Below, in pieces: positions 1 to 8,868 of a stretch of 64,000 bases of DNA; position 1 is the first letter of the stretch, and every line of letters begins with the position of its first letter. The notes beneath the pieces were generated by a model. It searched no databases. It worked only from the letters and a program-made list of their open reading frames with translations, and had not been told where the DNA came from. Both the position numbers and the translations under genes were made by a program. The stretch covers positions 62,001-126,000 of the forward strand of contig NZ_JAHUWK010000012.1 in NCBI RefSeq assembly GCF_019219065.1, in the 5' to 3' direction. The DNA comes from Duganella sp. sic0402. GTDB taxonomy: Bacteria; Pseudomonadota; Gammaproteobacteria; Burkholderiales; Burkholderiaceae_D.

Positions 1-2488
1 AATCGTTCATCGGTCGAAAACGGAAGTAGCCGGAGACGCGTACCGCCGGCGTCGACGCCATGCCGCCCGCACCGAAAGCCACTCCGCCTTGATCCACCGT
101 CGCCAAGCCAGGCTGGCGGTAGTAGACGTGGGGCTGCCAAGCGGTCAGTACGCGGAGCGACATTGGGCGGTCAAACAAGCGACCTGCGTAATTACCTTCA
201 AGGTCGAGTCCAAAGGTTTCGATCTCGGAGATGTTGACACTGCGGTTTACCCACGAGGTAACAGCGTTGGCGGCCGATTTGTCGGTATAGCCGTTGGGCC
301 GCACCTGCAGCGCGCAATATGGCGAACTGCCGCCGCTCTGGTAGCAGGCCTGCTGGAACGCGGCCGTGGAACCGGAAACAGTGGTAATCGCATCGGAAAT
401 TTTGATGCGGTAGGCATCGGCTGCAAAGCTCAGCTTCGGCAGCGGCTTCCACACCACTCCCAGAGTCATCGTGTTGCCAATTTCCGCAGTCAGGTCCGGA
501 TTCGCTTGATCGATTTGCGGCACGGTAGGACTGGCGCCGGTCAGCAAATCGGTCGGACGGACCTGCACCTGCGAGATCGGCGCGAACAAATCGTACAACG
601 TAGGTGCGCGGATGTCGCGTGAACGTGTGGCGCGCACGCGCAGCGTATCGGTGACACGCCAATCCACGCCCACTTTCCAAGTCACGTAGTTCCCGCTGGT
701 ATTGTACGAGGTATAGCGTGCCGCGCCGTTGGCGCTGAGCGTTTTTGCCAGCGGCACATCCAGCTCGCCCGCGATTTCCCATACACGCTGGCTGACGCCT
801 TGCGGGCTTTCACCGAAGACGAATTCGGTGCGAGTCGCGCCGGCGGTGCAATTCAAGGTCAGCCCGGTACAGTTGACCAAGTCTGTCGGGCGCGAACTGC
901 TGTGTGAATTAAACTTCATGTCGCGCCACTCGGCCGAAACAGCGCCGTTGACCGCGCCAGCCCAGTTGTCAAACAGTTTACCGGAGACCTGACCCGAGAC
1001 ATCGTTCATCACTGTGGTGGAGTCAAACAGCACGGTGTCGGTAACGAAATCGATCGCTTGTGCCGAAGCAGAACTCGGGCCGAAGACATTGATCGGCACG
1101 CAGTCATCGGCCAGACCAGGATTGCTGACGGTAATACCGCAGACGGTCTTGCCGCCGCTATTGACGGCGTCCAGCGCCGCCGACAGTTTCTGGCGATTCA
1201 ACACGTTGGCCATGGCGGTATTCAGCTTGGCGCGGCCGTAGACATAGTCAATATCCCACTTCATACCGTTGGATTTACCCTCGACGCCAGTGCTGACCAC
1301 CCATTGCTTAGCATCCGAAATGGCGTTCAGGCGCGGGATATCGCCCATGAATTTGCTGTAACCGAACGTCGGCTGAGTGGCAGGTATGAGTGCCGAATAT
1401 TCGGCTGGAAGGAAGGCGTTGGTGCGACGCAGCGACACATTGTTAAGCTGATTGGTTTCGGCAAAACTTGTATTGGTTTTCAGGTTGCCGGAGACCTGCG
1501 CGTAGAGGCGAACATCATTGGATAGATCGTAGTCAACGCGGCCAAACACCTGTTTGGCTTCCAGTTGCGCCAGTAATCCAGAATCCCAGTATCCGCCGTC
1601 ACCCCCAACCTCGATGGCGGCGGTGCCGGTCGACGTGCCGGCGACGAATGGACTCAGTACGCCATTTTGCTTGAAGGTCTTGCCGGCCAACGCACCGCTG
1701 GTAATCAGGCCGCCGAAGGGAAAGGTTTTTTGTCTCAGATTGGATTGCAGGACATAGGGATTGGCGGCAGTTCCGGCGCCGGTGACGCCTGCCTGGTTCA
1801 GCCAGTCGCGATCCGATCGGCGGTCAATACCATCTTCCTTGCGGTATTCGACGCCGGCCTCGACGTGCAAGCTGCGATCCAGCTTCGTGCCCCACGCAAA
1901 GCCGACGTTGGCCTTGTTGGCGTCGCCACGTTCAGACATGCCATAGCTGGCGTCAGCCTTGATACCGTTGAATTTATGATCGAGGATGTAATTGACCACA
2001 CCCGTCATCGCATCGGAACCATAGACGGCCGAGACACCGCCAGTAACCACGTCCACACGCTCGACGAACAGCTGTGGAATCAAATCGACATCTACCGCCC
2101 CGTTGTACAGCGTTGGCGGAATGCGTTTGCCATCCATTAACACCAGCGTGCGCGTGGCGCCGATATTGCGCAGGTTGAGCTGATTAGCCGAGCCGCTACC
2201 GCCAGCCGCGCTGCCAGCGGTGGTGGGGTTGCTGGCGGCGCCACGTGAACCGGAAAAAACCGGCAGCGTGTTCAATGCATCCGCTAGCGTGGCACCTGGC
2301 TTGGAGATCAGCAGATCGTCGCTCGTCATGACGGTGGTCGGCGAAGGATTGCTGTCGCCATTCTTTATAACGCGCGAGCCGGTCACGGTAATCGAAGTGA
2401 GCGCGGCATCGTCGGTTTGCGCAGAAGTGCCGTTGCATAGCGTGAGCATGCTCACGCCACACGCCAGCATGTGTTGGGTTGTTTTCAT
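1..2488 (-). CDS. TonB-dependent outer-membrane receptor (3' end outside window)
   Basis: The open frame runs from ATG at 2488 to the window edge without a stop (about 829 codons), so the C-terminal end is missing. A good ribosome site (AGGAGATGACG) precedes the start. The N-terminus is a plausible signal peptide ending near residue 24 (GTSA-QTDD). A plug domain follows, recognisable by VTGSRV, by LNLRNIGATRTLVLMDGKR and by GGVSAVYGSDAMTGVVNYI at about residues 150-170, then a long beta-barrel. This is the layout of ligand-gated porins that take up large or scarce ligands using TonB energy. The aromatic-type catabolic operon starts about 1.2 kb away, and the promoter carries a weaker copy of the operator-like element found there. 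It is therefore probably the uptake channel for that substrate (inference). A siderophore role cannot be excluded. Confidence 0.93.
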   Translation of the reverse strand, partial: MKTTQHMLACGVSMLTLCNGTSAQTDDAALTSITVTGSRVIKNGDSNPSPTTVMTSDDLLISKPGATLADALNTLPVFSGSRGAASNPTTAGSAAGGSGSANQLNLRNIGATRTLVLMDGKRIPPTLYNGAVDVDLIPQLFVERVDVVTGGVSAVYGSDAMTGVVNYILDHKFNGIKADASYGMSERGDANKANVGFAWGTKLDRSLHVEAGVEYRKEDGIDRRSDRDWLNQAGVTGAGTAANPYVLQSNLRQKTFPFGGLITSGALAGKTFKQNGVLSPFVAGTSTGTAAIEVGGDGGYWDSGLLAQLEAKQVFGRVDYDLSNDVRLYAQVSGNLKTNTSFAETNQLNNVSLRRTNAFLPAEYSALIPATQPTFGYSKFMGDIPRLNAISDAKQWVVSTGVEGKSNGMKWDIDYVYGRAKLNTAMANVLNRQKLSAALDAVNSGGKTVCGITVSNPGLADDCVPINVFGPSSASAQAIDFVTDTVLFDSTTVMNDVSGQVSGKLFDNWAGAVNGAVSAEWRDMKFNSHSSSRPTDLVNCTGLTLNCTAGATRTEFVFGESPQGVSQRVWEIAGELDVPLAKTLSANGAARYTSYNTSGNYVTWKVGVDWRVTDTLRVRATRSRDIRAPTLYDLFAPISQVQVRPTDLLTGASPTVPQIDQANPDLTAEIGNTMTLGVVWKPLPKLSFAADAYRIKISDAITTVSGSTAAFQQACYQSGGSSPYCALQVRPNGYTDKSAANAVTSWVNRSVNISEIETFGLDLEGNYAGRLFDRPMSLRVLTAWQPHVYYRQPGLATVDQGGVAFGAGGMASTPAVRVSGYFRFRPMND

Positions 2489-2559
2489 CGTCATCTCCTG
2501 GGTGGTGATAAATTCACTCTGAACAGGAGCGTAACGAAATATCCTACCTATGGCTTTGG

Positions 2560-2586
2560 ACGAAACAACGATTTACTTGCATCTTT
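2560..2586 (-). promoter_or_regulatory. Candidate AraC-type activator site before the TonB receptor
   Basis: Read on the minus strand, this 27-nt stretch aligns without gaps to the conserved element at 3575-3601 (16/27 identical) and 21634-21660 (17/27). Shared blocks are AAA-N2-TGC, AG, AAT and TTT-N-GT. A TACGCT hexamer starts 26 nt downstream, where the other two copies have TATTCT at 26 and 27 nt. The match is weaker than between the other two sites, so this is a proposal rather than a demonstrated operator. Confidence 0.45.
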
Positions 2587-2592
2587 GCGATA

Positions 2593-3516
2593 CTAGGATC
2601 TGCGAGCGGCAATCCGAAACTGGCTTGGCGTCTGCCCTACCTCCTTGCGGAAGAAGCGCGTAAAGTAAGCCGCATCGGTAAAGCCTAGCCAGTACGCAAT
2701 CTGCTCCATCGTCATGTCACCGAAGATCAGATTACGCTTTGCTTCCGTAATAATCCGTGCGTGAATCATCTTGGTCGGGCTTTGCCCCGCCGTTGCCGCA
2801 CAGGCTGCGCGCAACTGCACCAGCGACACACCCATCATCGACGCATAATTCTGCAATTGAAGATTCTCGCGATAGTGTTGATCGATCAACTCACGGAAAC
2901 GATCCGCCAGCCGCACCTCGCTGCCACTGGCTACCTTGCTCTCCAGCTCATCCATGTGTGCACCGCGCACCAGCATCAGCAACAGCGAGGTCAGCAAGGC
3001 CTCGGTACCGACCACATGGCCGATGGTCTTAGCCGACACTTCCTGTGCCAGCTTGCCGATCACACTGAAGAACTCAACCGCCGACTCGGCCGCATACGAC
3101 AGCGGAATCACGCGCGGTGACGCCCACAGCTTGATGAAGTCCTGCAGCTTGCTGTTGATCTGGTGCAGATAGGACACCTCGATGGTCACGACCCAGCGGT
3201 CCACATCCACCTCGTAATCCAGCCCGTGCACCGCTTCATTCGGCAGCAGCAGCGCGCATGGCGCCTCGAAGGGAACGCTATGTCCTTCCAGGCTCATCAC
3301 GCCGCGCCCGTTGCGCACGAAGATCACCTGCCCGTAGTGCGGGTGTGCGTGCGGCTCGGTGCGCCATCGGCCACGTTCGGTGACGTGGCCGATATTGACG
3401 AACCAGTTGTCCTTTTCCTCCGGATTCTCCACATATAACCGCACCTTTGGTACGGTGGTCAGTTGAGGTTTGCCGTTGGCATCGCGTTGATACTTTGTCA
3501 TCGCAGTATGAGTCAT
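2593..3516 (-). CDS. AraC-family transcriptional activator (first of two paralogs)
   Basis: The protein has 307 aa. The chosen ATG at 3516 has a textbook ribosome site (AGGAGG, 5 nt spacing); an upstream in-frame extension has none. The N-terminal half is cupin-like: the EPHAHPHYGQVIFVRNGRG stretch (about 65-85) carries the His cluster typical of effector-binding AraC proteins. The C-terminal about 100 aa hold two helix-turn-helix units (LQNYASMMGVSLVQLRAACA and MTMEQIAYWLGFTDAAYFTR). It is transcribed divergently from the catabolic operon. It is strikingly similar over its whole length to the regulator at 18742-19629, sharing for example DRWVVTIEVSYL and DAAYFTRFFR. It is probably the local activator responding to the pathway substrate or an intermediate; the effector is unknown. 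Confidence 0.92.
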   Translation of the reverse strand: MTHTAMTKYQRDANGKPQLTTVPKVRLYVENPEEKDNWFVNIGHVTERGRWRTEPHAHPHYGQVIFVRNGRGVMSLEGHSVPFEAPCALLLPNEAVHGLDYEVDVDRWVVTIEVSYLHQINSKLQDFIKLWASPRVIPLSYAAESAVEFFSVIGKLAQEVSAKTIGHVVGTEALLTSLLLMLVRGAHMDELESKVASGSEVRLADRFRELIDQHYRENLQLQNYASMMGVSLVQLRAACAATAGQSPTKMIHARIITEAKRNLIFGDMTMEQIAYWLGFTDAAYFTRFFRKEVGQTPSQFRIAARRS

Positions 3517-3554
3517 TGTCGCCTCCTGCCAAGCACTATATCCTTGACTTTTAA

Positions 3555-3575
3555 ACGAAACAATATGTTCGAACA
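3555..3575. promoter_or_regulatory. Operator half-site and palindrome between araC and the catabolic operon
   Basis: The 9-mer ACGAAACAA at 3555-3563 is identical to the end of the candidate operator before the TonB receptor (2560-2568). It is followed by the perfect 10-bp palindrome TGTTCGAACA at 3566-3575. The position is 39-60 bp upstream of the araC start and next to the rightward operator. A role in autoregulation of araC or in cooperative binding is plausible but unproven. Confidence 0.35.
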
Positions 3576-3633
3576 AAAGTGCCAGCGAATGTAATTTTTG
3601 TGTAGAGACGGGCGTCGGCCCAACTTTTATTCT
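3575..3633 (+). promoter_or_regulatory. Conserved 36-bp activator element plus promoter of the catabolic operon
   Basis: Positions 3575-3610 are 31/36 identical to 21634-21669 upstream of the chemoreceptor gene. Invariant blocks are AAAAGTGCC, GAATGT, ATTTTTGT and AGAGACG. A -10-like TATTCT lies at 3628-3633, 17 bp after GAGACG, which occupies the -35 position and is a poor sigma-70 match. A good activator site abutting a poor -35 box is the usual layout of AraC-activated class II promoters. Transcription would start near 3640, giving a short leader with AAAGGAGA before the ATG at 3656. Confidence 0.7.
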
Positions 3634-3655
3634 TGCTCTATCAAACCAAAGGAGA

Positions 3656-4633
3656 ATGAAGTTGGCCACCAACGTTAAGCTGAAAATCGCGATCGCCGAT
3701 CATCCGCACACCATCGCGATCAAAAATGGTTCCATTCCCATCGAGGGTGTGGATGCGGAATTCGTCACCGTCAAGCCACAGATCGGCGCTTTCCGCCGCA
3801 TGGTGCGCGATGTCGAGTTCGACGTCTGTGAACTGGCGCCAACCACCTACATTATTGCCCGCGCCTACGGGGCACCATTTGTTGCGCTGCCGATCTTCGT
3901 GGTGCGCCGCTTCCACCACGGCGGCCTGCTGGTGCGCCCGGACGCCCATATCAACCACCCGAAAGACCTGGAAGGTAAAAAAGTCGGCGTGCGCGCCTAT
4001 TCGGTGACGACTGGCGTCTGGAACCGCCAGGTGCTGATTGACGAATTCGGCCTTGATGCCTCCAAAGTCACCTGGGTGGTGGACGATGAAGAACACGTCA
4101 CGCAACTGAAGTTGCCGCCGAATGTGATCCACGCCGCTGCCGACACCTCGCTGGCCGAGATGATGGCCAAGGGTGAACTGGTGGCCGGCCTGGAAGGCGC
4201 GGCAGGCATCGGCCGCACGGGCGCGCCGACCGGCGGCTGGCAGGAGGTGGAAGCCGATTATCCGGACCTGCTGCCGAATGCCGCCGAGATCGAGACCGAA
4301 TATTTCGCCCGCACCGGCGTCTATCCGATGCACGGCACCATCGTCGTCAAGGACGCTATTCTTTCCGAGCATCCATGGATCGCCAAGTCGATCTACAACG
4401 CATTCGACCAAGCCAAACGCGAATGGCTGGCACGCCTCGACGCAGGCCAGGGCACGCCAGCCGACAAGAAATACATCGAACTACGCAAGATCGTCGGCCA
4501 CGACCCGCTGCCTTACGGCATCCAGGAAAACCTGAAGACCATCGAGACGCTGGAAGCAACCGCCTTCAAGCAAGGGCTGACACCACGCCGTATGGCGCTG
4601 CACGAACTGTTCGTCGACCCGAACGCACAATAA
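3656..4633 (+). CDS. 4,5-dihydroxyphthalate decarboxylase-like protein (Pht5 family), copy 1
   Basis: This 325-aa protein belongs to the family that includes 4,5-dihydroxyphthalate decarboxylase (Pht5). The family has a type 2 periplasmic-binding-protein fold used for ring decarboxylation. Typical features are FRRMVRDVEFDVCELAPTTY (about 45-65), the RFHHGGLLVRPD stretch (about 88-100) and DLEGKKVGVRAYSVTTGVW (about 108-126). It has no signal peptide and no ABC permease or ATPase nearby, so a cytoplasmic enzyme is more likely than a transport binding protein. It is the first gene of the rightward operon, with AAAGGAGA before the ATG. A second family member lies at 11289-12167. The exact substrate is not known. 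Confidence 0.8.
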   Translation: MKLATNVKLKIAIADHPHTIAIKNGSIPIEGVDAEFVTVKPQIGAFRRMVRDVEFDVCELAPTTYIIARAYGAPFVALPIFVVRRFHHGGLLVRPDAHINHPKDLEGKKVGVRAYSVTTGVWNRQVLIDEFGLDASKVTWVVDDEEHVTQLKLPPNVIHAAADTSLAEMMAKGELVAGLEGAAGIGRTGAPTGGWQEVEADYPDLLPNAAEIETEYFARTGVYPMHGTIVVKDAILSEHPWIAKSIYNAFDQAKREWLARLDAGQGTPADKKYIELRKIVGHDPLPYGIQENLKTIETLEATAFKQGLTPRRMALHELFVDPNAQ

Positions 4634-4646
4634 CAACGGAGACACC

Positions 4647-5672
4647 ATGATTATCGATTGCCACGGCCACTTTACGACCGTCCCCAAATCTTTCCGCGAC
4701 TTCCGCGCCAAGCAGGTGGAATTCGCCAACGATCCAGCCAACGGCCCATCGCGTGCCGAAGCCTTCGTCTCCGACGACCAGATCCGCGAAGCAGTCGGCG
4801 GCGGCCAGTTGAAGCTGCAACAGGAACGCGGCGGCGACCTGACCCTGTTCTCGCCGATCGCAGGGCTGATGAGCCACCACCTCGGCAACGAGCGCACCAG
4901 CATCGAGTGGGCGGAGATTTCCAACGACCTGGTGCATCGCGTCACCGAAATGTACCCGGACAATTTCGCACCTGTATGCCAGCTGCCGCAATCGCCGCTG
5001 GCGCCACCGAAGAACAGCGTCCCCGAGCTGCGCCGCTGCGTCGAAGAACTTGGCTTTGTCGGCTGCAACCTGAATCCCGACCCGACCGGCGGCTACTGGA
5101 CCGGCACGCCGATCACCGACAAGGAATGGTATCCGCTGTACGAAGCGCTATGCGACCTCGACGTGCCGGCCATGATCCACGTGGCCGCTTCGTGCAATCC
5201 TTGTTTCCATGGCACCGGCGCCCACTATCTGAACGCCGATACCTCGGCCTTTATGCAGATCTTGCAATCGAACCTGTTCAAGGACTTTCCTACGCTGCGC
5301 TTGATCATCCCTCATGGCGGCGGCGCCGTGCCGTACCACTGGGGCCGCTATCGTGGCATGTCGCTGGAAATGATGGAGCGTCCGCTGGAAGGCCTGCTGA
5401 ACAACATCTTCTTCGATACGTGCGTCTATCACCAGCCGGGCGTTGAGCTGTTGACCAAGGTGATCCCGGCCGACAACGTGCTGTTCGGCTCGGAAATGAT
5501 CGGTGCGGTGCGCGGCAAAGACCCTTGCACTGGCCACTACTTCGACGACACCAAGCGCTACGTCGACGGCATCGTCACGCTGAACGACGAAGACCGCTAC
5601 AAGATTTTCGAAGGCAATGCGCGCCGAGTGTTCCCGCGCCTGGATCAACGCCTGAAAGCACAAGGTAAATAA
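4647..5672 (+). CDS. ligJ: 4-oxalomesaconate hydratase (LigJ-like amidohydrolase)
   Basis: The 341-aa length equals that of LigJ of the protocatechuate 4,5-cleavage pathway, which hydrates 4-oxalomesaconate to 4-carboxy-4-hydroxy-2-oxoadipate. Family metal ligands are in place: DCHGH (His6, His8), MIHVAAS (His178), IPHGGGAVPYHWGRYRG (His223) and GSEMIGAVRG (Glu283). The stretches NIFFDTCVYHQPG and EGNARRVFPRL are also typical of LigJ. This is the firmest functional assignment in the operon and points to ring cleavage of a gallate- or protocatechuate-like intermediate. It lies 13 bp after the decarboxylase gene and one base before the next gene, so it is clearly co-transcribed. Confidence 0.88.
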   Translation: MIIDCHGHFTTVPKSFRDFRAKQVEFANDPANGPSRAEAFVSDDQIREAVGGGQLKLQQERGGDLTLFSPIAGLMSHHLGNERTSIEWAEISNDLVHRVTEMYPDNFAPVCQLPQSPLAPPKNSVPELRRCVEELGFVGCNLNPDPTGGYWTGTPITDKEWYPLYEALCDLDVPAMIHVAASCNPCFHGTGAHYLNADTSAFMQILQSNLFKDFPTLRLIIPHGGGAVPYHWGRYRGMSLEMMERPLEGLLNNIFFDTCVYHQPGVELLTKVIPADNVLFGSEMIGAVRGKDPCTGHYFDDTKRYVDGIVTLNDEDRYKIFEGNARRVFPRLDQRLKAQGK

Positions 5673-5673
5673 C

Positions 5674-6522
5674 ATGGCCTCCATCGTAGACATTCACCCG
5701 CACATCATCTCGGACAACGAGCAGGCCTATCCACCGGCGCCGCTATTCGGCAAGCGCTCGGACTGGTCGCAGGAGCGTCCCAGCACCGTGGAATCGCTGA
5801 TCGCTGCCATGGATGCCGCTGGCGTAGCCAAGGCGGCCGTGGTGCACTCGTCCACCACCTATGGCTTTGATAACAGCTACGTGGTCGATGGCTGCAAACA
5901 ATTCCAAGATCGCCTGGTGGCAGTCGGCTCGGTCGACGTACTGGCGGAAGACGCCACGCAGCGCATCCTCGAATGGAAAGCGCGCGGCCTCGCCGGTCTG
6001 CGCCTGTTCACCGGTGGAAGCACCAAGGAATTCGACCCGAGCGAACTGGATGATCCGCGCTCCTTCCCGGCGTGGGAACTGTGCGCCGAACTGAATATTC
6101 CAATGTGCATCCAGACTGGTCCAATCGGCTTGCCGCAAGTGACGGCACTGGCCAAGCGCTTCCCGAAAGTGAAGATCATCCTGGATCACCTCGGCCGTCC
6201 AGACGTGCTTGACGGTCCTCCTTACACCAACGCCAAATCGATGTTCGATCTGGCGCCACTGGAGAACATCTATTTCAAGCTGACGCCGCGCATTTTTGGC
6301 GATGTGAAGAAAGAGAAAGCCAGCGCCGATACCTTCTTCCCTGCGGTGCTCAAAGCGTTTGGTGCACAGCGCCTGGCGTGGGGGTCCAACTTCCCGACCT
6401 CACCCGGCACGCTGGCCGACATCCTGGCCACTGCGCAACAAGGCCTGGCCTCGCTGAGCGATGATGACCGCGCCTGGATCTTCGAGAAAACCGCCAAGCA
6501 GCTGTACCCATCGCTGGCCTGA
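5674..6522 (+). CDS. Amidohydrolase-family metal hydrolase (LigI/2-pyrone-4,6-dicarboxylate hydrolase-like)
   Basis: The protein is a 282-aa TIM-barrel amidohydrolase of the amidohydrolase_2 type. It has an N-terminal DIHPH metal motif (residues 6-10), KIILDHLGRPD (about 168-178) carrying the conserved barrel His, and WGSNFPTSPG (about 236-245) in the position of the terminal Asp motif; here Asn replaces the usual Asp (WGTDWPH in many LigI proteins). LigI hydrolyses 2-pyrone-4,6-dicarboxylate to oxalomesaconate, which would feed the neighbouring LigJ-like hydratase. The similarity is at family level only, so the lactone substrate is an inference. The ATG follows the previous stop by one base, with AAGG upstream. 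Confidence 0.7.
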   Translation: MASIVDIHPHIISDNEQAYPPAPLFGKRSDWSQERPSTVESLIAAMDAAGVAKAAVVHSSTTYGFDNSYVVDGCKQFQDRLVAVGSVDVLAEDATQRILEWKARGLAGLRLFTGGSTKEFDPSELDDPRSFPAWELCAELNIPMCIQTGPIGLPQVTALAKRFPKVKIILDHLGRPDVLDGPPYTNAKSMFDLAPLENIYFKLTPRIFGDVKKEKASADTFFPAVLKAFGAQRLAWGSNFPTSPGTLADILATAQQGLASLSDDDRAWIFEKTAKQLYPSLA

Positions 6523-6536
6523 GCAGAAAGAAAAAC

Positions 6537-7826
6537 ATGGAGACCAACAACAAACGGCCAGTCGCCAGGAGTCCCTGGCCCATCCTCGCACTGCTGGCGA
6601 TCGGCCTGCTGATCTCGTTCGTGGACCGTACCAGTCTGTCATCGGCGCTGGCGGATAAAAGCTTTGTGCAGGAGTTCGCGCTGACCAGCGTAGAACGCGG
6701 CTGGCTCAACTCGGCCTTCTTCTGGACCTACGGCCTGATGCAGATGCCGATGGGCTGGATCGTCGACCGCTACGGCGTCAAGTGGCCGTACACCATCTGC
6801 TTCGTGGCGTGGTGTGCCGCTGCCACATTGACCGGCATGGTGACTGCGCTGTCAGCGCTGATCCTGATGCGCCTGATTATTGGCGCGGCCGAAGCGGTGG
6901 TCATCCCGGCCAGCTATCGCTGGATCGGCAGCAACTTCGACGAAAGTCAAAAGGGCCTGGCGGTCGGGTTGTTCACCATGGGCGGCAAATTCGGTCCTGC
7001 CATCGGTGCCCCGATCGCTGCCTGGATCATCGTCAATTACTCGTGGCAATTCATGTTTGTCGCCACCGGCCTGGTCGGCCTGCTGTGGCTCGGACCGTGG
7101 CTGCTGATGGTGCGCAACGATTTCCCGAGCAAGGCAGAACTGGCGGTCAACAAGCAAAAGGCGTCGTCGGTCACAGTCGGCAATCTTTTGTCCAGCCCGG
7201 TTGTATGGGGCGGCATGATCAACAACTTCTGCTATGGCTACTTCACCTTCTATTGCATGACGTGGATGCCGGCCTACCTAGTCGAGCAGCGTGGACTATC
7301 GCTGTCGTCGTCCGGTTTGTACACATTCGTCAGCTTCGCCGGCATCGCCATCGTTGCCACGCTGGCCGGTTGGGGCGCGGATCGGGTTATCGCCCGAGGC
7401 CACGATGCAGTCAAGGTGCGCAAGGCTTTCATCATCGCCGGCTTTATCGGTGGCAGCAGCGTGCTGTTTGGCGTCTATGCGACCTCGCTGGAAGCGGCGC
7501 TGTTCTGGAACGTTCTGTCGCTGTCGCTGCTGGGTTTAGTCACCGCCAACAATCTGGCGCTATGCAAGCTGACGCTGATTCCCAAACAAGCCATCGGCCT
7601 CAACACCGGCGTGCAGCAGGTGGCGACCAGCCTGGCAGGCGGTATCTCGGCCAGCGTCTCCGGCTGGTTGCTGCACACCAGCGGCAACTACAACCTGCCA
7701 ATGATGGTGATCTTCGTCATCCTGCTGATCGGCGCCGCAAGTACGCTGATCTTGCTGCAGCGTAAATGGGCGCCCAAGGTCGCCGACGAAGAACCTGCCG
7801 CCAAAACGACCGAAGCAATCGCCTGA
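6537..7826 (+). CDS. MFS transporter, anion:cation symporter type (probable aromatic acid importer)
   Basis: The 429-aa protein has about 12 hydrophobic segments. After a short cytoplasmic N-terminus, the first membrane helix runs into FVDRTSLSSAL, the usual D-R motif of the anion:cation symporter (phthalate/hexuronate) MFS group. The loop between helices 2 and 3 has GWIVDRYGVKWPY, the family A-motif. The central cytoplasmic loop (about 195-215) and a hydrophilic tail are normal. Its place inside the operon, 14 bp after the amidohydrolase gene, suggests inner-membrane uptake of the aromatic acid that the operon degrades. Specificity cannot be read from sequence. Confidence 0.85.
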   Translation: METNNKRPVARSPWPILALLAIGLLISFVDRTSLSSALADKSFVQEFALTSVERGWLNSAFFWTYGLMQMPMGWIVDRYGVKWPYTICFVAWCAAATLTGMVTALSALILMRLIIGAAEAVVIPASYRWIGSNFDESQKGLAVGLFTMGGKFGPAIGAPIAAWIIVNYSWQFMFVATGLVGLLWLGPWLLMVRNDFPSKAELAVNKQKASSVTVGNLLSSPVVWGGMINNFCYGYFTFYCMTWMPAYLVEQRGLSLSSSGLYTFVSFAGIAIVATLAGWGADRVIARGHDAVKVRKAFIIAGFIGGSSVLFGVYATSLEAALFWNVLSLSLLGLVTANNLALCKLTLIPKQAIGLNTGVQQVATSLAGGISASVSGWLLHTSGNYNLPMMVIFVILLIGAASTLILLQRKWAPKVADEEPAAKTTEAIA

Positions 7827-7859
7827 CGCATTGCAAGAACAATCTACTGAGGAATACAC

Positions 7860-8846
7860 ATGGCAAAAATTGTATTTGGCATGGCTGTGCCACACAGCGG
7901 CATGCTGGGCCAGGCGCCAGAAGACTGGCTGAAAAACGGCGAACGTGATCGCAACAACCCCGAACTGTGGTTCCGCAACCGCACCTGGACTTATCCTGAA
8001 CTGGAAGCGCACCGGGAAGCCGCATTTGAAAAATACCTGACCATCGAAGAACGCACTGAACGTGCCACCCGCTGCCGCGCCGCGCTGGACAAGATGGCGC
8101 AGGCTTACCGCGAAGCCAAGATCGATGTGGCGATCATCCTCGGCAAGGACCAGAAAGAGATCTTCCTCGACTTCTCGCCGTCGATTGCGATCTACAGCGG
8201 TGAGGAAGTGCATAACGGGCCGCCACAACGCTCGGTGTATGCGCCAGACCATCATGTGACGCATCCATGCCATCCGGAGCTGGCCAAGCACCTGATCGAC
8301 AGCTTCCAGAAGGAAGGCTTCGATCTGACCGACCTGTTCCAGTGGCCGGACAACGTGTGGATGAAGCCACTACCGGACTATCCGGTAGTGCCGCATGCCT
8401 ACAGCTTCGTCTACCACCAGATCATGGACGACAACCCTCCGCCGCATGTACCGGTCATCATGAACTGCTTCTATCCGCCGACGCAGCCATCGATGGCGCG
8501 CTGCATCGAATTCGGCCGCGTGCTGCGTGATGCGGTGAAGGCCTGGCCGGAAGATGTCCGCGTTGGCATCTTCGCTTCCGGCGGCCTGTCGCACTTCGTC
8601 AACGACGAGGAGTTCGACCAACAGGTCATGAAGATGCTGGGCGAATACGACTACGACGGACTGGCCGCCATCCCGGACGGCTATTACCAGTCCGGCACCT
8701 CGGAAATCAAGCTGTACGTCAGCGTGATGAAGGCGGTGGAAGAAACCGGCGCCGAGATGACCGTGGTCGATTACGTCCCCTGCTGGCGCACCGCCGCCGG
8801 CACCGGTGAAGGCATGGGATTCATGTACTGGAACGCCGAACAATAA
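7860..8846 (+). CDS. Type II extradiol ring-cleavage dioxygenase (LigB superfamily)
   Basis: The 328-aa protein matches the catalytic subunit of protocatechuate 4,5-dioxygenase and gallate-type dioxygenases. The N-terminal VPHSG places a metal-ligand His at residue 12, as in LigB. ILGKDQKEIF (about 93-102) replaces the family's usual GDDQ-E-F element, and ASGGLSHFV (His245) carries the catalytic-base His of GLSH. A non-heme Fe(II) enzyme cleaving a catechol or pyrogallol ring next to a hydroxyl is expected. No separate LigA-type small subunit is seen in the window, so this would be a stand-alone enzyme like 3-O-methylgallate or gallate dioxygenases. The preceding gap has GAGGAATACAC before the ATG. 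Confidence 0.85.
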   Translation: MAKIVFGMAVPHSGMLGQAPEDWLKNGERDRNNPELWFRNRTWTYPELEAHREAAFEKYLTIEERTERATRCRAALDKMAQAYREAKIDVAIILGKDQKEIFLDFSPSIAIYSGEEVHNGPPQRSVYAPDHHVTHPCHPELAKHLIDSFQKEGFDLTDLFQWPDNVWMKPLPDYPVVPHAYSFVYHQIMDDNPPPHVPVIMNCFYPPTQPSMARCIEFGRVLRDAVKAWPEDVRVGIFASGGLSHFVNDEEFDQQVMKMLGEYDYDGLAAIPDGYYQSGTSEIKLYVSVMKAVEETGAEMTVVDYVPCWRTAAGTGEGMGFMYWNAEQ

Positions 8847-8868
8847 CCGACAGAATACGAGGAACATC

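Noticed and set aside
3566-3582. Sigma-54-like TGGCAC on the minus strand inside the shared element
   Set aside because: The -12 half (TTGCA) is missing and the second copy of the element has CGGCAC, so the match is chance.
3656-4633. PBP2-fold protein as an ABC transporter binding protein
   Set aside because: No signal peptide, no ABC permease or ATPase in the operon, and closer motifs to Pht5-type decarboxylases.
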